Assembly: GCF_040744945.1 (NCBI RefSeq)
Contig: NZ_CP160453.1
Span: 2,604,001 to 2,668,000, forward strand
Reading direction: 5' to 3'
Source: Saccharothrix sp. HUAS TT1
Lineage (GTDB): Bacteria > Actinomycetota > Actinomycetes > Mycobacteriales > Pseudonocardiaceae
DNA length: 64,000 bases
Shown here: positions 35,974 to 45,102 of the stretch, piece after piece
Numbering within the stretch: the first letter of the stretch is position 1
Layout of the letters: every line of letters starts with the position of its first letter
Notes under the pieces: model-generated
Seen by the model: only the letters and a program-made list of their open reading frames with translations
Told to the model about the DNA's origin: nothing
Database searches by the model: none
Position numbers and translations under genes: made by a program

Positions 35974-37563
35974 ATGGAGGCGGTGTGGCGTAGCGGGGCC
36001 GGGGTGGATGACCTGCGGATTTGGGGGAAGGTGGAGGGAGTCGAGGGGGCGGCGACCGTGGTGCTGGTGCACGGGTTCCCCGACACCTCGCAGCTGTGGG
36101 ACGGGGTGGTCCGCAGGCTGGGGGAGAGGTTCCGGGTCGTCCGGTACGACGTGAGGGGCGCCGGGAGGTCGGGGGAGCCCGGCGGTGCCGAGGGGTACGC
36201 GCTGGAGCGGTTGGTCGAGGACCTGGCCACCGTGGTGCGACAGGTGGGTGGGCCGGTTCACCTCGTCGGGCACGACTGGGGGTCGGTGCAGGGGTGGGCG
36301 GCGGTGGTGGAGCGGCCCGAGTTGTTCCTGTCGTTCACCAGCATCTCGGGGCCGGATCTGGGGCACCTGGCGGATTGGGTGAGGCGCAATCGCTTGCGGC
36401 CGTTGAAGGTGCTCAACGTGCTCCGCCGGTCGTGGTACGTCGCCGGGTTCAAGGTTCCGGGGGTGGCGGAGGTGGTGTGGAGCGTCCCCGCGATCCGGGA
36501 GCGGTTGGGCGCGGGGCGGCGGGAGTTGGTCAACGGGTTGGGGCTGTACCGGGCGAACGTGGGCCGGGGACGTCCGCCGAAGGCGGTCCGGGTGAGGGTT
36601 CACCAGGTCGAGCTGGCCAAGGACCCCTTCGTGGTCCGGCAGCACCTGGAGGCGGCCGAGCCGTGGGTGGACGACCTGACCCGCAGCACGCTGCACGCCG
36701 GGCACTGGGCGCCGCGCACGCACCCGGAACAGGTCGCGCGGCACATCGAGGACGCCATCGACGGACGGCGGCGGAAGCGGTTGGTGGTCATCACGGGTGC
36801 GGGCAGCGGGATCGGGCGGGCCACCGCGCGGAAGTTCGCGGAGCAGGGCGCCGAAGTGGTCGTGGTCGACGTGGACGCGGCGTCGGCCCGGGAGGTGGCG
36901 GCGGAGGTGGGCGGGCACGCGTACCGGCTCGACGTGGCCGACGGGCAGGCGGTCGAGAGGGTCGCGGCGGAGATCGGCGCGCGGCACGGGGTTCCGGACG
37001 TCGTGGTGGCCAACGCGGGCATCGGGGTGGTCGGGTCGTTCCTCCGCACGTCCGAGGAGGACTGGCGGCGGGTGGTCGACGTCAACCTCTGGGGCGTCGT
37101 CCACACCTTCAGGGCCTTCGCGTCGCACATGGTCGACCGGGCCGAGGGCGGTCACCTGGTCGTCACGTCCTCCGCGGCGGGCTACCTGCCGAACGCCGCG
37201 ATGCCGGCCTACTCCACGACGAAGGCCGCCGTCCTCATGCTCGCCCAGTGCCTGGACGCCGAGCTGCGCGAGCACGGCGTCCGCGTCACCGCCATCTGCC
37301 CCGGCATCGTGCGCACGAACATCGCCCACTCCTTCACGTTCTCCGGCGCGACCGCGGCCGAGCAGGACGAACGGCGTCGGCGCGCCGCCGGCACGGCACG
37401 TCGACGCGGCTTCGGGCCCGAGCGGGTGGCGGCCGAGGTGCTGGACGCGGTGGACCGGGGCAGGGTCGTGGTGCCCGTCACCGCGGAGGCCAAGGCGGTG
37501 CACCTGCTCAACCGGCTCGCGCCGGGGCTGGTCCGCCGGTTGGGACGGTTGTGGCGCGCCTGA
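35974..37563 (+). CDS. EphD-like alpha/beta hydrolase-SDR fusion
   Basis: 529 residues. N-terminal alpha/beta hydrolase: oxyanion HGFPD (33-37), DVRGAGRSG, nucleophile in VGHDWGS (Asp about 101) and catalytic His in HAGHWAP. Trp after the nucleophile suits epoxide hydrolases. From about residue 268 a short-chain dehydrogenase follows: TGAGSGIG (273-280), NAGIG, and YSTTK (Tyr412, Lys416). This is the architecture of mycobacterial EphD. Substrate unknown; lipid or xenobiotic epoxides are likely. It is the first host gene beyond the prophage. Confidence 0.85.
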   Translation: MEAVWRSGAGVDDLRIWGKVEGVEGAATVVLVHGFPDTSQLWDGVVRRLGERFRVVRYDVRGAGRSGEPGGAEGYALERLVEDLATVVRQVGGPVHLVGHDWGSVQGWAAVVERPELFLSFTSISGPDLGHLADWVRRNRLRPLKVLNVLRRSWYVAGFKVPGVAEVVWSVPAIRERLGAGRRELVNGLGLYRANVGRGRPPKAVRVRVHQVELAKDPFVVRQHLEAAEPWVDDLTRSTLHAGHWAPRTHPEQVARHIEDAIDGRRRKRLVVITGAGSGIGRATARKFAEQGAEVVVVDVDAASAREVAAEVGGHAYRLDVADGQAVERVAAEIGARHGVPDVVVANAGIGVVGSFLRTSEEDWRRVVDVNLWGVVHTFRAFASHMVDRAEGGHLVVTSSAAGYLPNAAMPAYSTTKAAVLMLAQCLDAELREHGVRVTAICPGIVRTNIAHSFTFSGATAAEQDERRRRAAGTARRRGFGPERVAAEVLDAVDRGRVVVPVTAEAKAVHLLNRLAPGLVRRLGRLWRA

Positions 37564-37606
37564 CAGTCGAGTTGAACTCATGCGCATGTGACTATATGTT
37601 CTGCCC

Positions 37607-38515
37607 ATGGGTCACGGACACGGCCACGGCGTTGCGACGGGTGGCGCCAAGCACCTCGGTCGGCTCTGGGTCGCCTTCGGCATCGGGGCGGCGTTCATGG
37701 CCGTCGAGTTCGTCGTCGGCGTCACCACCGGCTCGCTGGCCCTGATCTCCGACGCCGCCCACATGCTCACCGACGTCCTGGGCGTCGGCATGGCGCTGGC
37801 GGCCATCGCGCTCGCCCGCCGCGCGAAGACGGGCGGCAGCCGCACGTTCGGCCTCTACCGGGCCGAGGTGCTGGCCGCCCTGGCCAACGCCGTGCTGCTG
37901 TTCGGCGTGGCCGGCTACGTCGTCCACGAAGCCATTGGGCGGTTCAGCGACCCGCCGGAGGTGCCCGGCCTGCCGGTCGTCCTGGCCGCCACCGCGGGCC
38001 TGGTCGCCAACGTCGTCTCGTTCTTCGTGCTGCGGGACGGCGCGAAGGAGAACATCAACGTCCGCGGCGCGTACCTGGAGGTCCTGGCCGACCTGATCGG
38101 CTCGGTCGGCGTGCTCGTCAGCGGCCTGGTGACGCTGGTCTTCGGCTGGCGCCACGCCGACCCCGTCATGGGTGTCGCGATCGGCCTGTTCGTCCTGCCC
38201 CGCACCTACAAGCTGGCCGCGAGCGCGCTGCGCATCCTCTTCCAGCACGCCCCGGAACGCCTGGACGTCGCCGCCGTGCAGGCCGACCTGAGCCGCCTGC
38301 CCGGCGTCGCCGAGGCGCACGACCTGCACGTCTGGACGCTCACCTCGGGCATGGAGGTCGCCTCCGCCCACCTCACGACCCGCGACGACGTCGACCCGGC
38401 CGAGGTGCTGCACGCCGCGCAGGCGCTGCTGGCCCAGCGGTACCACATCGAGCACGCGACGCTGCAGGTCGAACCAGGAGATTCCGCGCGCAGGTGCCGC
38501 GAAATCTCCTGGTGA
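37607..38515 (+). CDS. czcD: Cation diffusion facilitator metal exporter
   Basis: 302 residues, ATG at 37607. A His-rich start (MGHGHGHG) and about six membrane helices. Metal-site motifs SLALISDAAHMLTDVLGVGM (HxxxD in helix II) and NVRGAYLEVLADLIGSVGVL (helix V). A C-terminal cytoplasmic domain (VAEAHDLHVWTLTSGMEVAS) is typical of CDF zinc/cobalt exporters. The 44-bp leader contains GAAC and GTTC half-sites 19 nt apart and TATATG, so metal-responsive control is possible. Confidence 0.9.
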   Translation: MGHGHGHGVATGGAKHLGRLWVAFGIGAAFMAVEFVVGVTTGSLALISDAAHMLTDVLGVGMALAAIALARRAKTGGSRTFGLYRAEVLAALANAVLLFGVAGYVVHEAIGRFSDPPEVPGLPVVLAATAGLVANVVSFFVLRDGAKENINVRGAYLEVLADLIGSVGVLVSGLVTLVFGWRHADPVMGVAIGLFVLPRTYKLAASALRILFQHAPERLDVAAVQADLSRLPGVAEAHDLHVWTLTSGMEVASAHLTTRDDVDPAEVLHAAQALLAQRYHIEHATLQVEPGDSARRCREISW

Positions 38516-38522
38516 CCAGCAC

Positions 38523-41500
38523 CTACAGCTTGGCGCACTGACCCGTCCTGGGCCCGCGCACCTCGTTCGCCCAACCGTTGTCCACCGGCGCCGGGTCGCT
38601 GCCCGAGCAGGACATCGGCCCGCTGACGGTGTTGCCGGCGACGACCGTGCCGCCCTTGTTGTCCACCAGCCGCACGGGCCCGCCGACGGTCACCCGCTCC
38701 AGTGACACCTGACCGGACGTCCCGGTGACGCTCACCGGTCCGCCGACCGACGTGCCCACCAGCACGACCGCCGCCGCGCCGGTCGCCGACACCGGACCGC
38801 TCACCGACCCGCCGAACACGTACAGCGACGCGCCGGCCGCGACCGTCACCGGCCCGGTCACCGAAGCGCCGTCCACGCACGTCACGCCCGACTGCACGCG
38901 CAACGGCCCGGCGTGCTCGCCGGTCACCGACGCCGAGCACGTCACGAACGGCTTGGCCAGCAGCTCGAACTCGGCCAGCGTCGCCTCACCGGGGAACTCC
39001 AGCCGGTAGTGCTGGTAGTGACCCGGTCGGGCGATCTCGAACGCCCTGGTCTGCTGCCGCCACGGGAACGCCTCGCCGGACCGCTCGTCCACGGTCGCCC
39101 ACGCCTGCCCGTCGTACGAGCCCTTCAGCACCCACGACGCCGGGTCGCCACCCGCCTTGCCGGACGTGAGCGTGTAGAACGTGGCGCTCTCCTTGTTCGT
39201 CGGCACGTCGACCTGCAACCACGACAGCGCCCCGGACGTCTGCGACGTGTTGTCCACCAGCGCGGCCGGCGCGCCGGTCACCGTGCCCAGCGACGTCACG
39301 TCGCGCAGCGGCGCGGGAGCCGACGTCCCCGTGGTCAGCGACGGCGGCGCGGCGTCCGCACCGGTCGCCCACCGGGACGGCTCGGACCCCATCACGAAGT
39401 CCAGCACCCCGCCGTCGGCGATCTCCGCGTGCGGCAGGTGCGACTTGTCCCACGCCTTGCCGTTGACCTTCAACGACTGCACGTAGACGTTCTCCGCCGA
39501 GTTCCCGGGCGCGTTGATCACCAGCGTGCGCCCGTTGTCCAGGTGCACGGTCATCTTCTTGAACAGCGGCGACCCGATCGCGTACGAGTCGTTGCCCATC
39601 TGCAGCGGGTAGAAGCCCATGGCGCTGAACAGCCACCACGCCGACTGCTCGCCGTTGTCCTCGTCACCGGGGTAGCCCTGGCCGATCTCGCTGCCCAGGT
39701 ACAGCCGGGACAGGATCTCGCGCACCTTCTCCTGCGTCTTCCACGGCTGACCGGCGTAGTCGTACATGTAGGCGATGTGGTGCGAGACCTGGTTGGAGTG
39801 CCCGAGCTGACCCATCCGCACGTCGCGCGCCTCGGTCATCTCGTGGATCACGCCGCCGTACGAGCCGACGAACTTCGCCGTCTCCGGCGTCGCGAAGAAC
39901 TCGTCCAGCTTGGACGCGAGCCCGTCCTTGCCGCCGTAGAGGTTGGCCAGGCCCTGCCCGTCGTGCGGCACCGAGAACGCCATGTTCCAGCCGTTGGTCT
40001 CGGTGTAGTCGTGACCCCACTCGCGCGGGTCGTACTCGTCGGTGGGCGCGCGCCACGTGCCGTCCGGGTCGCGGCCCTGGAAGAAGCCGGTCGACGGGTC
40101 GAACATGTGGACGTAGTTCTGCGCGCGGTTGGTGAAGTACTCGTACGACGCCCGGTACTGCGGGTCGCCGGTCTTCTCGAACAGCGCCTGCGCCATGTTG
40201 GCGATGCCGTAGTCGTTGACGTAGCCCTCGATCGCCCACGACATGCCCTCGCCGGTGGCGGTGGACGTGTAGCCGGTGAAGATCGACGTGTCGAGGCCCT
40301 TGCGGCCGACGCCCGCGTTCGGCGGCGCGACCGTCGCGTTCTTCACCGCCGCCTCGTAGGCGGCCTTCGCGTCGGGCAGCTCGACGCCCTTGACGAACGC
40401 GTCCGCGAACGCCACGTCGGAGCTGGTGCCGGTCATCAGGTTCGCGTAGCCGGGCGACGACCAGCGCGAGATCCACCCGCCGTCGCGGTACTGCTGCACG
40501 AAGCCGTCCGCCAGCTCGGCCGCCTTGCCCGGCGTCAGCAGGCTGTACGCGGGCCAGGTGGTCCGGTAGGTGTCCCAGAACCCGTTGTTGACGTAGACCT
40601 TGCCGTCGACCACCTTCGCGCCGGTCCGCGTCGGCGTGCTCGCGCCCGCGGCCTGCACGGGCGACGCGTACTGGTACTTCGGCGCGTCGGCGGTGCCGGT
40701 GTTCTCGAAGCCGGAGTTCGGGTACAGGTAGAGCCGGTACAGGTTGGAGTACAGCGTGGTCAGCTGGTCCTCCGAGGCGCCTTCGACCTCGACCATGCCG
40801 AGCACGTCGTCCCACGCCCGCTGCGCGCGGTCCCGCACCGAGTCGAACGTGTCCGAGGCGGACACCTCCAGCTCCAGGTTCCGCTTCGCCTGGTCGACGC
40901 CCAGCAGCGACGTCGCGATCCGCATCGTCACGGTCTTGTCGGCGGACGTGTCGAACCGGAAGTAACCGGCCACGTCGTCCCGGCCCGCGCCGGTGAGCCG
41001 GCCGCTCGCCGTCACCGGCTTGTCCACCACGCCGTAGACGAACAGCCGGGTCGCGCCGGTCGACAGGCCGCTCTTGACGTCGGAGAAGCCGGTCACCACG
41101 CCGGACGCCGGGTCCAGCGTGAGCCCGCCGCTGTTGTTGACGTTGTCGAACACCAGGTTCGACGTGTCGTCCACGAACGTGAAGCGGAACAGCGCGGCGT
41201 GGTCGGTCGGCGCGATCTCGGTGCGCATCCCGTTCTCGAACCGCACGCCGTAGTAGTGCGCCCGGGCCGTCTCGTTCTCGTGCTTGAACGGCAGCGCGCG
41301 CACGGCCCGGTCGGCCGTCGGCGCGCCCGTGCCGGGCATCACCTGGAACGTCTGCCGGTCGCCCATCCACGGGCTGGGCTCGTGGCTCGCGGTGAACGCC
41401 TGCAGCGTGGGCAGGTTGTCCCGGTTGTTGTTCTTCGCGTACTCGTAGAGCCAGCTGATCGAACCCGCGTTGGTCATCGGGGACCAGAAGTTGAAGCCGT

Positions 41501-42788
41501 GCGGCACCGCGGTGGCCGGGATGTTGTTGCCCCGGGAGAACGAGCCGCTGGAGTTCGTGCCGCGGGTGGTCAGCACCCAGTCCGACGGGCGGGCGCGCTC
41601 GACGACGGCCGGGGCGGGCTTCACCGCGATGTCGTCCACCCAGCCGTTGAACCCGGCCGGTCCCTCGGGGTTGTCGTAGGCGAGCAGGACGCGCTTGATC
41701 GTCTTGCCCGCGGCCACCGCGCCGACGACCGACGCGACCCGGTTCCACTGGTTGGTGTACAGCGACTTCGCCGCGCCCTGGCCGCGCGGCGACAGCTCGA
41801 ACCCGTGCTGGTCGCGCGCGCCGAGGTCGCTGAGGTAGGTGCCGTCGGCGAACGCGAGGTCCAGCGACACGAACGTGGCCGGGTAGTTCAGGTCGTCCGC
41901 GGTGAACGACGGGAAGATCAAGTAGGACAGCTCGGTGGTCGCGGTGACCGGGATGTCGACGTCGAAGACCTTGTTGTACGAGTACCCGCGGCCGTCGGCC
42001 ACGTGCGTCCCCTGGTACCGCAACGCCTTCACGCCGGTGAAGCCCGCGCCCGCCTTGGCGTTGTACCCGCCGTTGGCGCCCTTGCCCACGGTCGTGCGCA
42101 TGTTCTGCGCCGGCGGGGTGGTGGAGCCGTCGGAGAACTGCACCTCGGCGAGCTGGACGAGGTTGACGCCGCCCGCGTTCGCGGTGATGTCGAGCTGGTA
42201 GTGCTTGAACGCCGCGGTGTTGGCGGTGTCGTAGGTCTTGGTCTGGAACCGCTCGGCGAACACCTCGCCGGCGCGGGCGTCGACCGGGGTCCACGTCGTG
42301 CCGTCGTTGGAGCCGCGCAGCGCCCAGTCCCTCGGGTCGCGCTCGGGCGCGTCGTTGGCCGACGTCATGGCGTAGCGCTGGACCGCGACCGGTTCGGCGA
42401 AGGTGAACCGGGCCCAGCCGGTGGACGTGAAGGTGAGCCACTTCGAGGACCCGTTGGCGTCGACCAGGTTCCCCGCGACCTCGCCGGCCGCCGAGTTCTC
42501 CGAGTTGGCCACCACGTCGACCACCCGGTCGGTGACGTTGCCGGGGATGCTGGTGGAGTCCGAGCCGTTGACGCCCGACGTCCTCGGCGTGCCGTCCGGG
42601 CCCGTCTCCACGGTGCTCGTCCAGTCCGGCTGCGGCTGCCCGTCCTCGAAGGACGTGGCGAAGAGCGGATCGCTCACGGTTGGCTCCCCCGGTGCGGCGG
42701 TCGCGGACGACCAGCCTCCCACGCCTCCCACCGCCAGTGCGATGGTCGAGACCACCACGAGTGATCTCCTGCCCCGCATGTGCCCCAT
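38523..42788 (-). CDS. Secreted GH92 family alpha-mannosidase-like protein
   Basis: 1,421 residues. A signal peptide (SLVVVSTIALAVGGVGGWSS, cleavage near ATA-AP) is followed by a discoidin-like domain (to about 220), a beta-sandwich, then the GH92 region (about 400-1120). The latter includes GYPGDEDNGEQSAWW and GFYPLQMGNDSYAIGSP, the signature around the catalytic acidic residues. A second discoidin-like domain and a GPV-type beta-repeat tail (SVSGPVSATG, VGGPVSVTG, VGGPVRLVD) end the protein. GH92 enzymes are Ca-dependent exo-alpha-mannosidases. Divergent from a ROK regulator. Confidence 0.88.
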   Translation of the reverse strand: MGHMRGRRSLVVVSTIALAVGGVGGWSSATAAPGEPTVSDPLFATSFEDGQPQPDWTSTVETGPDGTPRTSGVNGSDSTSIPGNVTDRVVDVVANSENSAAGEVAGNLVDANGSSKWLTFTSTGWARFTFAEPVAVQRYAMTSANDAPERDPRDWALRGSNDGTTWTPVDARAGEVFAERFQTKTYDTANTAAFKHYQLDITANAGGVNLVQLAEVQFSDGSTTPPAQNMRTTVGKGANGGYNAKAGAGFTGVKALRYQGTHVADGRGYSYNKVFDVDIPVTATTELSYLIFPSFTADDLNYPATFVSLDLAFADGTYLSDLGARDQHGFELSPRGQGAAKSLYTNQWNRVASVVGAVAAGKTIKRVLLAYDNPEGPAGFNGWVDDIAVKPAPAVVERARPSDWVLTTRGTNSSGSFSRGNNIPATAVPHGFNFWSPMTNAGSISWLYEYAKNNNRDNLPTLQAFTASHEPSPWMGDRQTFQVMPGTGAPTADRAVRALPFKHENETARAHYYGVRFENGMRTEIAPTDHAALFRFTFVDDTSNLVFDNVNNSGGLTLDPASGVVTGFSDVKSGLSTGATRLFVYGVVDKPVTASGRLTGAGRDDVAGYFRFDTSADKTVTMRIATSLLGVDQAKRNLELEVSASDTFDSVRDRAQRAWDDVLGMVEVEGASEDQLTTLYSNLYRLYLYPNSGFENTGTADAPKYQYASPVQAAGASTPTRTGAKVVDGKVYVNNGFWDTYRTTWPAYSLLTPGKAAELADGFVQQYRDGGWISRWSSPGYANLMTGTSSDVAFADAFVKGVELPDAKAAYEAAVKNATVAPPNAGVGRKGLDTSIFTGYTSTATGEGMSWAIEGYVNDYGIANMAQALFEKTGDPQYRASYEYFTNRAQNYVHMFDPSTGFFQGRDPDGTWRAPTDEYDPREWGHDYTETNGWNMAFSVPHDGQGLANLYGGKDGLASKLDEFFATPETAKFVGSYGGVIHEMTEARDVRMGQLGHSNQVSHHIAYMYDYAGQPWKTQEKVREILSRLYLGSEIGQGYPGDEDNGEQSAWWLFSAMGFYPLQMGNDSYAIGSPLFKKMTVHLDNGRTLVINAPGNSAENVYVQSLKVNGKAWDKSHLPHAEIADGGVLDFVMGSEPSRWATGADAAPPSLTTGTSAPAPLRDVTSLGTVTGAPAALVDNTSQTSGALSWLQVDVPTNKESATFYTLTSGKAGGDPASWVLKGSYDGQAWATVDERSGEAFPWRQQTRAFEIARPGHYQHYRLEFPGEATLAEFELLAKPFVTCSASVTGEHAGPLRVQSGVTCVDGASVTGPVTVAAGASLYVFGGSVSGPVSATGAAAVVLVGTSVGGPVSVTGTSGQVSLERVTVGGPVRLVDNKGGTVVAGNTVSGPMSCSGSDPAPVDNGWANEVRGPRTGQCAKL

Positions 42789-42842
42789 TGCGCACGCCTT
42801 TCGCCCATACCGACCCGATCCTTAGCGAAGCAAAGGGGCACC

Positions 42843-42856
42843 TGACATCGTTGTCA
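42843..42856. promoter_or_regulatory. Palindromic operator in GH92/ROK intergenic region
   Basis: TGACA-TCGT-TGTCA, an inverted repeat overlapping a minus-strand TTGACA (a possible -35 for the GH92 gene). Probably bound by the adjacent ROK regulator. Confidence 0.5.
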
Positions 42857-42924
42857 AGTACGGTCGCCCATCTTGTCCGCAAGCCTGTCCGAATGCTGCT
42901 CCAACCGATCTACACTCACTCGCT

Positions 42925-44112
42925 GTGACGGCCCGGAACACGCCCCAGGTGGGCACCCCCGCGGGGATGCGCGTGCTCAACCAGCGCGCGGTGCTCGACC
43001 GGCTGCGGTCGGGCGGCCCGGCGACCAGGCCGCAGGTCGCCCGGGACACCGGCCTGTCCAAGCCGACGGTGGGCCAGGCGCTGCTCGACCTGGAGCAGCA
43101 CGGCCTGGTGCGGCCCATCGGCCGGACCACGGCGGGTCCGGGCCGGTCGGCGATGGTCTACGAGCCGAACCCGGCGGCCGGGCACGTGCTGGGCGTCGAC
43201 ATCGGCAGGCAGCGCATCCGGGTGGCGGTGGCCGACCTGGCCGGCTCGGTCATCGCGCGGGTGGACGAGCGCAACCGGTGCCGCTCGGCGACGGCGCTGG
43301 TCCGCACGGTGCGGGAGCTGGCCGAGCGGACCGCGGCCGACGCGGGCCTGTCGCTGGCCGACCTGGTGGTGAAGGTGGTGGGCACGCCCGGCGTGCCGGA
43401 CCCGCGCGACCGGACCCTGCACCACGCGCCGAACCTGCCCGGCTGGGAGCGGCCCGGCCTGCTGGACGACCTGGAGGCCGCGCTGGGCGCGGGCCTGGTG
43501 GTGGAGAACGACGCGAACCTGGCCGCGGTGGGCGAGCAGGCGCACGGGGTGGCGCGGGGCGCCGACGTGTTCGTGTGCGTCACCGTGGGCACCGGGATCG
43601 GCATGGGGATCGTGCTGGACGGCCGGTTGTTCCGCGGCGCGCACGGCGCGGCGGGCGAGGTCGGCTACCTGCCCTACACCGGTCAGTCCGAAGAGGACGG
43701 GCGGCAGCGGGGCCAGGTGGAGGCCGCCGCGGCGGCGGAGTCCGTGGTGGCGCTGGCGAAGCAGCGCGGCCTGGTGGCGCGGTCGGCGCGCGAGGTGTTC
43801 GCGGCGGCGAAGGCCGGTGACGAGCGGGCGCTGCTGGCGGTGCGGGACGAGGCGGAGCGGCTGGCGTTCGTGGTGGCCTCGGTGGTGGCGGTGATCGACC
43901 CGGAGCTGGTGGTGCTGGCCGGTGGCATCGGCAGCAACGCCGACCTGCTGCACGAGCCGATCGAGGCCGCGCTGCGCCGGATGACGCCGTTGGCGCCGCG
44001 GATCGCGGCGGGGGAGCTGGGTGACGGCGCGGTGCTCAGCGGCGCGGTGGAGATCGGGTTGCGGTCGGCGCGGGAGCTGGTGTTCGACCGCCGCGGTGCT
44101 GTGACTCTCTGA
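42925..44112 (+). CDS. ROK-family transcriptional regulator
   Basis: 395 residues from GTG 42925. Winged HTH at about 15-75 (NQRAVLDRLRSGGPATRPQV, DTGLSKPTVGQALLDLEQHG). The ROK domain has the phosphate motif VLGVDIGRQRI and GTGIGMGIVLDGRLFRGAHG. The Cys-rich zinc motif (CGCxGCxE) normal in ROK proteins is absent here (YTGQSEEDGRQRGQVEAAAA). It is divergent from the GH92 enzyme and probably controls it in response to a sugar. Confidence 0.85.
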   Translation: MTARNTPQVGTPAGMRVLNQRAVLDRLRSGGPATRPQVARDTGLSKPTVGQALLDLEQHGLVRPIGRTTAGPGRSAMVYEPNPAAGHVLGVDIGRQRIRVAVADLAGSVIARVDERNRCRSATALVRTVRELAERTAADAGLSLADLVVKVVGTPGVPDPRDRTLHHAPNLPGWERPGLLDDLEAALGAGLVVENDANLAAVGEQAHGVARGADVFVCVTVGTGIGMGIVLDGRLFRGAHGAAGEVGYLPYTGQSEEDGRQRGQVEAAAAAESVVALAKQRGLVARSAREVFAAAKAGDERALLAVRDEAERLAFVVASVVAVIDPELVVLAGGIGSNADLLHEPIEAALRRMTPLAPRIAAGELGDGAVLSGAVEIGLRSARELVFDRRGAVTL

Positions 44113-44238
44113 GAGTAGTCGAGTGGCCCTCACCTGGTGATTCACTCGAAAGATGTAGGAGCTAACTCACCAGTAATGACGTAGCGTGACCGTACCTCCT
44201 CCTGGAGGGTGTTGTTCCTTCCGTTATTAGAAGGGGAG

Positions 44239-44275
44239 TCGAAAGGGGAGTACGGGGGACGTGGTCCCCTTTCGA
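44239..44275. terminator. Perfect 10-bp hairpin
   Basis: TCGAAAGGGG and CCCCTTTCGA enclose a 17-nt loop, between the convergent ROK and DUF305 genes. Confidence 0.6.
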
Positions 44276-44281
44276 CCGTGC

Positions 44282-44321
44282 CACGGGGCAGGTGCCGCGC
44301 CCGCCAAACACCTGCCCCGTG
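44282..44321. terminator. Perfect 13-bp bidirectional hairpin
   Basis: CACGGGGCAGGTG and CACCTGCCCCGTG with a 14-nt loop, serving both convergent genes. The remaining sequence from 44113 to 44382 shows no gene. Confidence 0.75.
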
Positions 44322-44382
44322 CACAACGGCTTTCAGGACGAGGTTCGGGCGCTCAGGACCTTCAGGGCGCTCAGGACCGGGA

Positions 44383-45099
44383 TCAGCTCGGCAGCGGCGC
44401 CGCGCCGCGCTCGGTGAGCAGCTGCTCCAGGTAGGCGCTCTCGCTGGTCTGCGACTTGAGCATGTTCTCGGCCAGCGTGCGCACGACCGACTGCCCGGCG
44501 TGCGTGGTGGCGTACTCGGCCATCGGCGCGCCGCCCCGGTGGTGGCGCAGCATCAGCTGGAGGAAGTACACGTCGAAGTCGACGCCGACCAGCGAGCGCA
44601 GCCGGTTCAGCTCCTCCGCCGTGGCCATGCCGGGCATCAGGTCGGGGTCGTCGGCGCCCGCGCCGGAGTCGGAGCCGGTGCCCCCGCCGTGGCCGTGGGT
44701 GGAGGACGTCATCCACCACATGTGCCTGCCGTCGACCGACTGCTCCGGGTAGCCCCACAGGAACAGCCAGCCCTTCATCCGGCCGACCTGCTCCAACTGG
44801 GTCGAGGAGATGTCGAACGCGAGCTGCTCGACCGCCGGGTCCGCCGTCTTGTCGCGCGCGAGGTTGGACATCGTCACGCCCTGGAGGTGGTGCGCCGACA
44901 TGTCCTGGGTGAAGCCGACGTCCACCGAGTCGCGCGCGGGCGTGGAGCTGTTGTCCGCGCCCGGCAGCTTGATCAGCAGCCCGACGGCGGCGCCGAGCAG
45001 GAGGACGGCCAGGACCGCCACCGCGACCACGACCGTCCTGGTCGCGGTCGTCGCGCGGGCGGGCGCGGGCGCGACCTCTTCCTGCTCGGCGTCCGCCAC
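44383..45099 (-). CDS. DUF305 domain protein
   Basis: 238 residues with an N-terminal membrane anchor (TVVVAVAVLAVLLLGAAVGL). Two DUF305 halves follow: VDVGFTQDMSAHHLQGVTMS and VDFDVYFLQLMLRHHRGGAP, with the conserved MxxHH/ LRHHxGG histidines. Some members bind copper in the periplasm. Starts 3 nt after the DUF3105 gene stop, so the two form an operon. Confidence 0.87.
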   Translation of the reverse strand: MADAEQEEVAPAPARATTATRTVVVAVAVLAVLLLGAAVGLLIKLPGADNSSTPARDSVDVGFTQDMSAHHLQGVTMSNLARDKTADPAVEQLAFDISSTQLEQVGRMKGWLFLWGYPEQSVDGRHMWWMTSSTHGHGGGTGSDSGAGADDPDLMPGMATAEELNRLRSLVGVDFDVYFLQLMLRHHRGGAPMAEYATTHAGQSVVRTLAENMLKSQTSESAYLEQLLTERGAAPLPS

Positions 45100-45102
45100 G
45101 GG

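Noticed and set aside
38913..42764. 1,283-codon plus-strand frame opposite the GH92 gene
   Set aside because: Shadow of the GH92 gene, with biased Arg/Val/His composition and no domain.
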